From: Neurospora tetraspora
Taxonomy: Eukaryota > Ascomycota > Sordariomycetes > Sordariales > Sordariaceae
Direction of reading: 5' to 3'
Assembly: GCF_033439725.1 (NCBI RefSeq)
Contig: NW_026944383.1
Location: 8,122,001 to 8,186,000, forward strand
DNA length: 64,000 nt
Part shown: positions 33,301-44,449 of the stretch, one piece after another
Position numbering within the stretch: the first letter of the stretch is position 1
Layout: every line of letters starts with the position of its first letter
Made by a program: the position numbers and the translations under genes
Notes under the pieces: model-generated
The model's database searches: none
The model's input: only the letters and a program-made list of their open reading frames with translations
What the model was told of the DNA's origin: nothing

Positions 33301-34257
33301 CAACTCCGTATGCCGATTGAGAGACATCGAGAACATGACTTCATACTCGGGATATTGGTTTGTGGTTTTAGCATCACATCCTTCCCAAAAGGGTCTACAC
33401 CATCACTATCGACCCCAGGCAACCATGGCAACCTAGAATCAGGACTCCCATCATGGGCTACCTCACCTCGAATATCTCAGTTGACTGCACTGATGAGACT
33501 CTAGAGTCCAAGGGTAACCTTCAAATCATGGCAAACCCACATAATGATAACTAAAAGATTTCACAGTTCGATGGATTTAACCTCTTGAAATTGCGGATAC
33601 CCGGCCAGTTAGTCTCAAAACTGCGTTACCACACACTATCTCCAACCCCTGCTCACATCACCCAAATCCAAGCCTCTTAAGCGCTCACGGTCACAGACCA
33701 GGCTCGAAAGCGCAGCTGTCTCTGCGCCTCGCCCCCCCATCCTCATCCTCGCTGCACAAGAGAAAGACAGGGGTCCAGGCCGGTGTTGCTCAAGCTTTGC
33801 TTCCTGTCGGGTACGCCAGACACCATCTTCTCCCCTTCTTCCCGTCTTTCCTACAGTTTCCCCAAGTTTTCTCTTGGAATCGCTTCATATCCAGCTTCTA
33901 TCACGCGTGGGAAAGGGAAGCCATTGCAAACACTTTAACCTCTGTCTCGGTTGATGTGGAGAAGCGTCTACCACGGCGACGATCATTCAGCCAAGCCAAC
34001 ACCATCACTCTCTCTTCCGAACCCCGCGCAGCCGCAACCGCAGCCGCAATCCGCTCTCCTCCTACTCCTCCTCTGAGGTTTGCCTACGCAGATATACCAT
34101 GATTGCCGCCTAATCGCCTACTAGCAAGTTCGGGACCTGACCGCGCACCGCCCATTCAGCCAACATTCCCGACATCATAACATCACTTCTTGATATATAC
34201 ACACTCACACTTAGGGAGACACTCTCTTAAGGGCCCCCACCCCTCCCCTCCTTCAAC
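30393..34257. other. 3.9-kb gene-poor spacer and zinc-finger leader
   Basis: No supportable gene in 3.9 kb. The last 600 bp (33650-34257) are strongly pyrimidine/CA-rich and read as the promoter and 5' leader of the zinc-finger gene. TATATA near 34194 is a possible TATA element. The middle of the spacer has mixed composition without repeats or coding frames, and could host an unannotated non-coding RNA or distal regulatory DNA. Confidence 0.4.
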
Positions 34258-37200
34258 ATGTCTTCAGCTTATACCTACTACACGCCTTCTTCTCTGGCCG
34301 ATAATGACTCTGCCACGCCGGAGCGCAACCAACTATCACAAGGGAGCCATCTCACACCAAATACCTTCAGCAACTCGGCATCACCTGCCTTAAACAACAC
34401 ACAGACATCAGAAGAGTCTCTAGCAGCTCTCAATAACCAGTATCAACACATAGATTTTGGCGACAACGACGATCCGTTCTTTGGGGTCAACTTTTCTTCC
34501 ATCGCGGACGGCTCACCTTCCTTCCTCGAAGACGACTTCCTCCAGATAGCCAACAGTGACCACTTCGCCGACCGCACCTCGTCCGAACCAGTCCAGACGA
34601 CACAAAATGCCTTTTTAGGTGCCAGCCATCTCCCTATGAGTCCAGAAAAGACGCCTTCATTACAGACATCCCCAAATCCCGAAGCCGGCCCGAACCAGGC
34701 CACCTTCGCGAAACGTTCAGCAATCTCCGTCATCACCCAAGAGGTTACCCATAGGCCAAAACAGCCATCGCTATCAGACTCGCAGGACAGCAGCCAACCG
34801 GAGTACGAGTTGACACCAGGAACTACCAATAGCGCGGAGCTGGGTGACGACGGCTCTGTCCCCTTGATCAACGTCATGTCAAAGCAAAGTCCAAGGGTCA
34901 CAGTCTCAAACTGGGACATTATCAACTCGCATACCCTCGAAAACACTCAATCCTATGCTCCCTACTCTGGCGTCAATCAAAATGATTTCGCCAATCAGAC
35001 CTCCGACGGCAATATGTCCCCATCATCGACACGCGCACGCGATGGGTCAGTACGCTGGGCCCCAGATCAAGTCACCGGCCGAAGTGGAGTGGCTCCCGGT
35101 GACCGGTCTTCCGCCGAGGTGCGCAGCGTGAATGAATTGGCAGCCGAGAAGCAAGTTAATGAACGGAATGAGGAGGTCGATGCCTGGATGGCCAAGTTGA
35201 AGGCTGTTGGCCGCACAAAATCGGGCTTTGTGGATGTGAATCAGCCCTTCATACGACCTCTCGACCACGACGATGAAAGCATCGATCCGCGGGAGATCGG
35301 AACCGAACCCTCCGAAAACAAGAAAATATCAGGGCAGACATACTTTACAGAGAAAGGCGGCGAAATGACAGCAGAGGATCGAGCCATTATCTACGGGAAC
35401 CGCAACTGGGCCGATGCACCTTTGTCATTCCCCATCACCTCTGAACGACATCAGCCAGAGACTTCACAAGATGCCATTAGGAAATTTGAGCAAATGTGCA
35501 AAGACAACGGCTCCATCATCTCGCGAGCAGCAACCTGGGGAACAAGGCGTCGCAGTATTGGCACCATAGACGCTGAGGTCGAAAACACTGGGAACTTCCT
35601 CAAGAAGTTGTCCTTGAGCAGAGGAGATTCTCTTCGCCGACCTAGTGCAATCATCCAAGAGCTCCGAGGTCTGGTCAGAAGACCCAGCAACGCCAAACGA
35701 ACTCGGGCCGAAAATGAAGAGGATGCTTCCAAGTCCACACGCTCGTCGGTGGACCGAAAGGAAAGCCAAAGCAGTTTGAATTTGGCTCCCCCAAGTCGTA
35801 CAGGAAGCTTGGGCAAGAAGCAATCGGTTCCCAGCATCAACACTGCCTTGGTCGCCATGGGAAGCAATGTGGCATCTATTGGGGCCGCGCACGCTAGGAA
35901 TGGCTCTATCAGTACCACTTCCATAACTTCTCCCAACGCCAAAAGTCCAGCACGGAACCTGAGTGTCAACTTTTCAACTCGTTTCCGGAGCAGGTCGGAC
36001 GCTTCTACGCGAAAAGAGCCCAATACTACTCTCGCAGGCATGTTGAAGAATTATGGCGGTCCTCCAGTCCCATCTCTTCCAAGACCTTCTGCGGAACCAA
36101 AGCCTTCTGCGGAAGTCATAGAGATCGATGATGATTCGGATGAGGAAGATGACGAGGACGGGGCAGGAGACTCCAACACCGATTCAAGCGCATCGATTGT
36201 CAACATCAAGCCAACAATAGATGGTTTCAAGCAACATTTTCTGGAGCTTCATCCCAAGCTCCCCGAAGCAAGCCGTTACCTGATTGACCGCGTTGCCTAC
36301 CAGCAGCAGGTTCGTTATAAGGTGCTTTTGAACCACAAGAAAGAGCACGAACAGCACCTCATGAATAAGAGCTGCCCATCTGGATCTGTGTGCATTAAAT
36401 CAGGCGGCAAGGCGAAGTTGTTGAAAACCAATCCTAGCGGTCGAGGGCTCTCTGTGCGGTCTGAAGAAGACATGCCACCGGGTGACAAAATGATCAACCC
36501 AAACCAGTTCCCTGCTAATATTCCTCCGCCAATCACCAGGGACTTGCCCGCCGAGCTGGAGTGCCAGTTGTGCTTCCAAGTAAAGAGATTCGAGAAACCT
36601 TCGGACTGGACCAAGCACGTGCACGAAGATGTCTCGCCTTTTGCCTGTACGTGGGAAAACTGCAGAGACGGCCTCAAAACATTCAAGCGAAAAGCCGACT
36701 GGGTCCGCCATGAAAACGAAGGCCATCGTCATCTCGAGTGGTGGAAATGCCGCGTCGACGATTGCACCCACGATTGCTTCCGGCGGGACAACTTCCTCCA
36801 GCATCTCGTGCGCGAGCACAAGTTCCAGGAGCCCAAGTACAAGACAAAGGGAGATATCAGGAAGGCTGGCGGCGCGCGCCACCCGACCTGGCAGATGGTG
36901 GAGAAATGCCACAGAGTCACTGAGAGAAGACCGGACCAGGAGCCGTGTCGGTTCTGCGGGGAAAGGCTTACGACATGGAAGAAGTTGACAGTCCATCTGG
37001 CTAAGCACATGGAGCAAATCAGTTTGTCTATCATCAAGCTCGTGGAGCGGACGGAGGTAGATCCTGATACGATCATCAGCCCGGTGCAGGAACCTCCGCC
37101 GAGGCATTTCCCGCTTCCTATACCCCAAAACAACGACAGAAGACACAGCGGACAGCCTCATGTGCAGCAGCGGTTCGATCCGGCAATAGCTGGCATGAGC

Positions 37201-37851
37201 CATATGCCAATGTCATATCCCAACACTCCACAGCAACACCCAGGCTTTAATGGGTTCCAGTCCTTCCCTCAGCCTGGCTACCAGGCCATGCCCTTCGGTG
37301 ACCTATCACAAGACATGATGCCTTCTGGATCAATGAACATGCCCATGGGCCAGCAACCGATGAATCAAGGCTACCCCAACTTGATCACCTCTCAAACATC
37401 ATACACCACCATGCCCATGGCTACCACAGCCGGGTACATGACCTCTCCCATGTCCGCCTCGCAGATGGGCGTCTCCTCACAGCTGACTACTCCCCTGATG
37501 GGCACGCCGTTGATGGGGGCAGCGCCTAACCAATTCATGGGTGTGTCCCCAGACGGCACCGGAACAGAGGCGTTTCCTGGCATGGACCTGAACATGAACA
37601 TGAACGCCTTGGGACTTCAAGATCCTGTCTCGATGGGATATGGAAATATGAATGGTGGCGGGATGCTGATGGATACGAGTCTTACTCCAACCCTCAGCCA
37701 GGGTAACAGTCGACCGCATACGCAAAATGGCCATGGGCGACAGCACTCCCACGGGCACGTGAATGCGCAGTTCATGCCGATGGCAGGTCCCCATGGGAGT
37801 GTGAGTCCCTTTGGAACGTCGCCTATGCCGGGGCAGAATGGGTTTTACTAG
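34258..37851 (+). CDS. Large C2H2 zinc-finger protein
   Basis: A single exon of 1197 residues. Residues 1-765 are mostly disordered and Ser/Asn/Pro-rich. At about 620 a hydrophobic-acidic motif (EVIEIDDDSDEEDDEDG) resembles a SUMO-interacting motif. About 655-700 is helical (SRYLIDRVAYQQQVRYKVLL). Residues 769-921 hold a run of C2H2 fingers of a type common in filamentous fungi: CQLC...HVHED, CTWENC...RHENEGH, CRVDDC...HLVREH, and CRFCGERLTTWKKLTVHLAKHMEQISLS. Residues 930-1197 are Met/Gln/Pro/Gly-rich, resembling an activation region. It is most likely a nuclear transcription regulator. I cannot name the orthologue. The long pyrimidine-rich leader suggests regulated expression. Confidence 0.85.
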   Translation: MSSAYTYYTPSSLADNDSATPERNQLSQGSHLTPNTFSNSASPALNNTQTSEESLAALNNQYQHIDFGDNDDPFFGVNFSSIADGSPSFLEDDFLQIANSDHFADRTSSEPVQTTQNAFLGASHLPMSPEKTPSLQTSPNPEAGPNQATFAKRSAISVITQEVTHRPKQPSLSDSQDSSQPEYELTPGTTNSAELGDDGSVPLINVMSKQSPRVTVSNWDIINSHTLENTQSYAPYSGVNQNDFANQTSDGNMSPSSTRARDGSVRWAPDQVTGRSGVAPGDRSSAEVRSVNELAAEKQVNERNEEVDAWMAKLKAVGRTKSGFVDVNQPFIRPLDHDDESIDPREIGTEPSENKKISGQTYFTEKGGEMTAEDRAIIYGNRNWADAPLSFPITSERHQPETSQDAIRKFEQMCKDNGSIISRAATWGTRRRSIGTIDAEVENTGNFLKKLSLSRGDSLRRPSAIIQELRGLVRRPSNAKRTRAENEEDASKSTRSSVDRKESQSSLNLAPPSRTGSLGKKQSVPSINTALVAMGSNVASIGAAHARNGSISTTSITSPNAKSPARNLSVNFSTRFRSRSDASTRKEPNTTLAGMLKNYGGPPVPSLPRPSAEPKPSAEVIEIDDDSDEEDDEDGAGDSNTDSSASIVNIKPTIDGFKQHFLELHPKLPEASRYLIDRVAYQQQVRYKVLLNHKKEHEQHLMNKSCPSGSVCIKSGGKAKLLKTNPSGRGLSVRSEEDMPPGDKMINPNQFPANIPPPITRDLPAELECQLCFQVKRFEKPSDWTKHVHEDVSPFACTWENCRDGLKTFKRKADWVRHENEGHRHLEWWKCRVDDCTHDCFRRDNFLQHLVREHKFQEPKYKTKGDIRKAGGARHPTWQMVEKCHRVTERRPDQEPCRFCGERLTTWKKLTVHLAKHMEQISLSIIKLVERTEVDPDTIISPVQEPPPRHFPLPIPQNNDRRHSGQPHVQQRFDPAIAGMSHMPMSYPNTPQQHPGFNGFQSFPQPGYQAMPFGDLSQDMMPSGSMNMPMGQQPMNQGYPNLITSQTSYTTMPMATTAGYMTSPMSASQMGVSSQLTTPLMGTPLMGAAPNQFMGVSPDGTGTEAFPGMDLNMNMNALGLQDPVSMGYGNMNGGGMLMDTSLTPTLSQGNSRPHTQNGHGRQHSHGHVNAQFMPMAGPHGSVSPFGTSPMPGQNGFY

Positions 37852-40800
37852 TGCAATACGGGTTCTTCTTTCTCTCTTCTTCTATTTTTGGTGTTGATAG
37901 AGGTTTCTTGATTGGATTGACGGTTTGATACCCTTGCCTACACACATACGTTCCTGAGAGTTCTGCTTGGCGAGGCGTTTGACATTTCTGAAAGGCTTGG
38001 TGGGGGTGTCTTGTTTTCTGTTTTTATGATTCTTTCTGGTTGGTGGTCACGAGTTTATGACATGAATTGGATGTTTTCCTTCAATCGTCCTCTGGGTGGC
38101 TCTTCCTTCTTTTCCTTGAAACACATCAGCCAAACGACTCATCATAATTACACATGGGAGGTCACTGTTTTTGAACTTCTTGTGGTTTCGAGGGGATGCT
38201 TTTAAGCGCGAGCGTAACCTTTCTTTTTGGATATCTTGGATATAGACAAGCCTTTTTATCGTTGCTCATTTGACCATGACCACGACCATGACTATCGGCC
38301 TGCGGCTATGAACCATAGGTAGTGACTTGCAGGAACCTGACGCATTTCGTGCTTCGAGTCCTGAGGCGATCTTGCAATCTGACGTGTAACCGCGACAGGG
38401 GCACCACAAGGAAACAGGGGCGCGCATAGAGATGCAGGGATGGTTGTGGAATGAGAGCCTTCCGGGTACCAGGGCCAGAAATGATCTCGAGATTTACGGT
38501 TATAAACCATAATCAACAGAGAACCAAAGCGACAAGCAGCTGAAAACGATCAAAGACGGGCCAGAAACATTGAGAGGAAGTGAAGACGGAATGCCTGGAG
38601 ATGATGTTGAAATGGTGAGATCATGTAATCATGGCCGTTCAAGGAAGCCCAGATGACCGGATGCAAGGGCGACTGGTCCGCTGCTTAAGGTTTCGGGACC
38701 CGGCAGGTCGCAGACGTCAGTCGCGGCTTGTAGGCATTTTCAGGTCTGTCCTTCTGAATGGCCCCGTGAAGGCCGTTAACGCAGACTTCCTCCTCCATTT
38801 GCCAGGCTTGAAGTCGCTTTTGAAATCATCGAGATGACAGAGGGAGATGAGTGAACGGCGGTTAGACTTCACATGGCCATCCAGCATCCATTCCAATCTC
38901 AAGCACATTGTCAACGGAGGTACGGCACCTTCTTATCAACATTCTCCCCTCTCCCTCGAAAAGAAAGAACTTCCCAAAATTCCAAAAGAACACCCAAAAG
39001 ATCGTCAGGGGTCCAGGATCATATCTGACTCCATCAAAGTCAGGCCCCTTGGCCCTCTCTCTTCGGTTAGCGGCTCTCAGTGGACAAGGCGGGGCTTCGG
39101 TACCTGGAACGGTGGCGACCCCCTCTTAACCAATCAGATCCCCCAAACGGCAGAGCCGCCCACTCGGACGAGACATCGACCCCTGTCGGCGCTGCTGGGC
39201 GCTGCTAAACGTTCTGCTAACGTTTCAGATGCTTGGCTTGTCAGGGGAATCTTAAACTTCGTTCCTCGGTCCTTCCTCCGATGACCCACGAGACCACTTG
39301 CCATGTCAGGTCCTGCCAACAATGATTCGACCGGGACCGAGCGACCGCTGAGCCACGCGGGCATGGCGGGCATGGCGGGCATGAATGCGATGAATGGGTA
39401 GAGGGCTCCGAAAGGCTCGTATTGTATCTATCTATGGAAGGTATCCATCTATGGAAGAAGACGGACCGACCGACAGCGAGGCGGGGCAGTGAAGGTTCTT
39501 TATACGAAGCCGAAAAGTCTTTCGAAAAGGGCCAGAACGGAGGCCTCATCCTATGGAGACGGAGAAGGGCCATCCATCCATGGAAGACGGGAGGCCTTCG
39601 ATGCCAAGCTCCCAAGGTACGCACTGGACAAGCACAGAGATGAGGATGAGCTGAATAAATGACGGATTGGACGGATCGGGCAGTCCGTTTGTTCTAACTC
39701 TTGTCCCTTGCTGCTCCGTCTGGCTTCCATGTCTGTCAGTCTGGGCTGTTGACCCGAGTGGGTGTTTGGCATCTGAAAAGGAAAAAGAAGAAAAACAGAT
39801 TACACGAGTGGGCGAGGCGTTTTGACCACCATTACGGACTCGGCACTCGTTCGCTGAGAGGCCGTCGTTCGGTTCGGTTGATTTGTTCCATTCGTTCGCT
39901 TGATTCGTTCCGAGAGATTCGATTCGAGAATTTCGATTTCGAATAGGGGACGGAAAGGTGTGAGGTGTGGGAGGCAACTCGCCTCAAGGAGGCCCGGAGT
40001 GTCATGTCGTCTTGTCTGAAGTACACCATCAAACCTCAAACTCCCACTCCCACGCGCTAGTGTATTCAAAGCTGGGAGCATATCGTCACTTGGGAAAAAG
40101 CTTGAAAGGTTGTTTCACATACCCGCTGGGGTGAACCCTTCTTTTCTTGCCGCGTTCCGTCTTGTCTTCCGTCTGGTCGCCCGGTCTTGTCGAGAGATCA
40201 TCGGGAATCTGCGACTTTCCCTTTTTCACCACTTCTCCACCACTTCTCATCATCTCCAATCTTTTTTCACGCCTCTTTTTCAACTTTTCAAACATCCAGC
40301 TGGCCTGTGCATTTTCTTTTCCGAAGCAGCACAGCGCAGGTCGCTTTCCCTTCTTCTTTTTCGATTCACTCCCTAACAGAAGTTTTATCCATGACGACTT
40401 TGACAACATCCTGAAAAAGACAACGTCGATCATCATATGACTTGGATAGATCCGATTTCTTGGCTGCTGGAGACCTGGACCGTGAGCACCTGGATGACCT
40501 GGACGCTGGACAAGGACAATAATACCTGTTGTTCTCATTCTTCGCGCCCATCCTTCTCTCACTTCTGTGCTCTGCTCGCTCTCCTTCTTTGAGCACACAG
40601 GGGCCTCCCCTTTGAGGATCCTTTTGTTCTTTCACTTCTCCTTCCAGGTTGATCCTCGGCTTTTCATTGTTTGGTCTTTACATCACGTCAATCGTCGTCG
40701 CTTAGGGGTTCAACAACAAGAACTTTGCCTTTGTTTGTCAATCGCTCACTTCAACCAATCACCACTCAACATACACCATTCATTGTTCAACTACCGCGAC

Positions 40801-41138
40801 ATCTGATCGATACATCGACAAATCGAAAATCATTATCCAACTTTCCGAGAACCGGCTTCGAGGATACCACGCACAGAACAGCAATCTTTCGACGGCACAT
40901 CTTTCGACGGCACACATGAACTAAGAGGTTTCGAAACGATACCACAATAGAAACAACTTTCGACCATTTCGCAGCACATATTTCTTATCTACAACATCAT
41001 TGACGACACAGAATAGAAGGAGAGAAGGAAGAAGGAATTTACATACGAGTGGGGAGACTGAAGGAACTGAACTGGACATTATTATTCGAACCGGACATAA
41101 CGACCATTCATTCATCATCAACACATACAACAAACACC
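37852..41138. other. 3.3-kb spacer and leader of the FLC gene
   Basis: No supportable gene. There is a short GGCATGGCG-type triplication near 39360-39390 and a duplicated ATCTATGGAAG near 39430-39460. From about 40100 the plus strand becomes CT/CA-rich up to the ATG at 41139, consistent with a long promoter and leader. Confidence 0.45.
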
Positions 41139-43884
41139 ATGATCCGCAGGAAGCGGACCGCCCTTGGGGCCCTCTTCGCCGGGCTCATCATGGCACAGGG
41201 AGTGATGGGCGACGACATCCTCAAGACGGTCGGCTTCGACACATGCGAGCAGGACGCCCAGGTTTCGGTACAAAGGGCTGATGTCACCTACAACAACGCC
41301 GACAAGACGGTTACTTTCGACGTGGCGGGAACGAGCAATCAAGTACAGAATGTCACGGCTCATCTATCAGTGACGGCATACGGCGCGAATATCTATGAGA
41401 ACACGTTCAACCCTTGCGATGCGGGTACTTTTGTGAAGCAGCTATGCCCTGGTATGTGCAAGTTCTGGATCAAGGGTTATTGTAGGTGACATGCTGACCA
41501 TCGATAGTCCCCGCGGGTACCTTTTCCGCCAAAGGAACCCAGCAAATTCCTGCAGAGGTTGCCAACATGATACCGTCGATAGCGTTCCAGATCCCCGATA
41601 TTGCCGCCTTCGCCAAGCTCGAGCTGCTATCGAAAGACTCTGGAAAAAACGTCGCCTGCATCCAGTCCGAAGTAACAAACGGCAAGACCGCCAGCGTCCC
41701 CGCCGTCTCCTATATCGCCGCCGGTGTGGCCGGTGTCGCCCTGATCTTGACCGGTATCTCGGCCGCTGGAGCTGCCGTTGCCGGAGGTAGTGCTGCCGCA
41801 GGCTCAGCAGGAGGAGCTGCCAGCAGTGCCGGCGTGGGCACCATCAGCCCCAGCTTCACCGAAGTCTTTGGCCATTTCCAGGGTATGGCCATGAACGGCA
41901 TGCTATCCGTCAACTACCCTCCTGTCTACCGCAACTTCGCCAAGAACTTTGGCTTCTCTACGGGAATCATTCCTTGGGCGGCCATGCAGACCTCCATCGA
42001 CGACTTCCGCGGCAAGACGGGCGGAAACCTCACCCAGAACAGCTTCACCTTTCTCCGGGAGAACGCCACGCTTGTCTTTCCCGACAACACCACCACCACG
42101 CTCCACGAGAACAAGGGTCTCATGCCCGTCAAGCGCGCCATCACCGAGTTCATCCGCCTCGCCGCTCGCGAGATCGAGACCAGTGTTAATCTCACTGATC
42201 CCAGCGCAGCTAGCGAGTCCGGAAACGCAACCACGCCCGTCGACAACCCCGACAGCTTCCGCGTCGCCGTCAAGGGCATCCAAGGCTATATCCAACAACT
42301 CTCCATCCCCTCCGCCAACATGTTCATGACGATCCTGCTCATCGTAGCCATCATCATCGCCGCCATCGTCGTCGGCATCCTGCTGGTGAAAGTCGCCCTC
42401 GAGTTCTGGGCACTCTTCGGCTCCTTCCCCGCCAAGCTCGCCGGTTTTCGCAAGCACTACTGGATCTCCATCGCGCGCGCCGTCACCTCGCTCATCATGC
42501 TTTTGTACGGCGTCTGGGTTTTGTACTGCGTCTTCCAGTTCACGCAGGGCGACTCCTGGGCGGCCAAGACCCTCGCTGGACTTACCTTGGCGTTGTTCAC
42601 CGGTGTTTTGGCCTTCTTCAGCTGGAAGATTTGGAGTACCGCGCGGATGCTCAAGAAACGCGAGGGCGATGTGGGAGGGCTCTACAATGATAAGACCATC
42701 TGGGTCCGGTACTCGCTTTTCTACGAGAGTTATAGGAAGGATTACTGGTGGATTTTCGTGCCGACCATTCTTTACATGTTCAGCAAGTCGGTGGTTCTCG
42801 CCGCGGCGGACGGGTCAGGTATGGTTCAGACGATCGCTCAGCTCTCTATCGAAGGACTGATGCTCATGTTGCTGATCTGGAGCCGGCCGTACGAGAGGAG
42901 GAGTGGAAACGTGATCAATATCATGATTCAGACGGTCAGGGTCCTGTCGGTGGTGTGCATCTTGGTGTTTGTCGAGGAGTTTGGCATTGCGCAGACGACG
43001 CAGACGGTTACGGGCGTCGTGCTCATTGCGGTGCAGAGCTCGCTGACGGGCATTCTGGCGATTTTGATTGTCTGGAATGCGGTTAATGCTTGTTGCAAGG
43101 CGAATCCGCATCGGAAGAAGAGGAAGGAGATGGGTATGTTTCCCCTTTATCCCCCTTATTTGAATACTTGAATACTAACAGCAACAGAAAAACTCCAATC
43201 CCGCGACACCCTCACCCCCCTCGACGCCCGCAACTCCCTCCTCCTCAGCCATACCAAGACCACCGACACAACCTCCACCTTCTCGACCCTCGACAAGCCC
43301 ATCCACGACGAAGAAAAAGCCATCCTCGCCTCCCGCGACTCGATCCCTCCTCTTCCCGACCTCAGCCTCGTTCCCGGCCCCAACCAACGCACCTCCACCG
43401 CTACCACCACTGCCGGCCCTGGACCCGACCTCGGCGGTCCTAACGGTAGCAAGCTCGGCAGAATCCAATCCGGCTACACCATGTCCGTCTACTCCGATTA
43501 CCAACGCACTACCACGCCTTTTCAGTACGACGCTGCCGCCGCGCCGCCGATGCCTCAGCAACCTGCTCAAGCTCAGCAGTTGCACGGCAGGAAGGGAAGC
43601 CGCGAGCAACTCACCGCTAGCCCCGCGCCCATGGGTGTTATGAACCCGCCTATGAACCCGATGACTAGACAGCCAACGATGCCCAACGTTGGAGCAGCTG
43701 GTGCTGGATATCGCGGCATGCCCGCCACGGGTCAGGGTCAGGGTCCGAGGTCTGCTAGGTCCGGCTCAGCTCCTGGTCCTGCGCCGGGACAGGGAGGTGG
43801 ATATCAAATGCGTTTCCAACCGCAACGGCCACCGAGGTATGGAGCTGGTAGTCAGAGTGCCGGAAGTGCGGTGGGCGGTTATAG

Positions 43885-43919
<35 letters not shown>

Positions 43920-44095
43920 GGCAGCAGAGGCAGGGGAGTTTGAGTAGCCAAGGCGGTTACTACGGTCAACAACAACAACAGCAGCAGGGAGGACCGGTTT
44001 ATAGACCTCAGGGGCAGCAGAGAGGTCCCGGACCGCAGTATAGGCCGCAGTGGTGGACTGGTTCAGAGCTTCAGCAGCAGCAGCAGCAGGGGTAG
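41139..44095 (+). CDS. FLC/TRP-like membrane protein
   Basis: Three exons, 41139-41451, 41508-43133 and 43188-44095, give 948 residues. The introns are 56 and 54 nt. Residues 1-24 are a signal peptide (ALGALFAGLIMAQGVMG). Residues 25-165 are a Cys-containing ML-like lumenal domain (DTCEQDAQVSVQRADVTYNN, NPCDAGTF). An Ala/Gly-rich hydrophobic segment lies at about 172-200. The TRP-like membrane block spans about 375-645, with helices including MTILLIVAIIIAAIVVGILL, VLYCVFQF, TLAGLTLALFTGVLAFFSW and LTGILAILIVWNAV. This is the fungal FLC (flavin carrier)/Pkd2-like family of ER or plasma-membrane proteins linked to FAD transport, calcium and cell-wall integrity. The cytosolic tail (650-948) is Pro/Gly/Gln-rich with an 11-Gln run. 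The neighbouring gene is convergent. Which FLC paralogue it is cannot be said. Confidence 0.93.
43886..43918 (+). repeat. In-frame CAG11 tract (polyglutamine)
   Basis: Eleven uninterrupted CAG codons lie in the cytosolic tail of the FLC-like protein. Shorter CAG/CAA runs follow near 43969-43986 and 44071-44088. Pure repeats of this kind vary in length between strains. Confidence 0.95.
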
Positions 44096-44449
44096 TTCCG
44101 GTAGTAGTAGACCCGGGGAGTAAGGAGAGATTGAGGGGATGAGGAGAGAAAGAGTGTAGGATAAGAAAGAGGGAAGATTGAAGATTTAATGATGATGGAA
44201 AGCGGCATAGGAAATTTCTGTTAAATTGTGTTCAGCATTCAGATTCAGATACCACGTACCTTAAACTAAAGCAAGGAATTTGTACTTTGTGTGAATACTT
44301 GGCTAACTTTATTCAGATATTTTGAACACATATGATAAATGTTAGTATTAAAGGCAAAGCTCTAGAATGGTACTTGACTTCCCTTCTCCTTTGGGAGAAG
44401 AATAATGCTGAGACAACTAACCTTCAAATCTGTGCTATTTACACCCCTA

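Noticed and set aside
41903-42457. Minus-strand 184-codon frame inside the FLC gene
   Set aside because: Shadow frame in GC-rich coding DNA; the sense strand has the membrane protein with intact exon joins.
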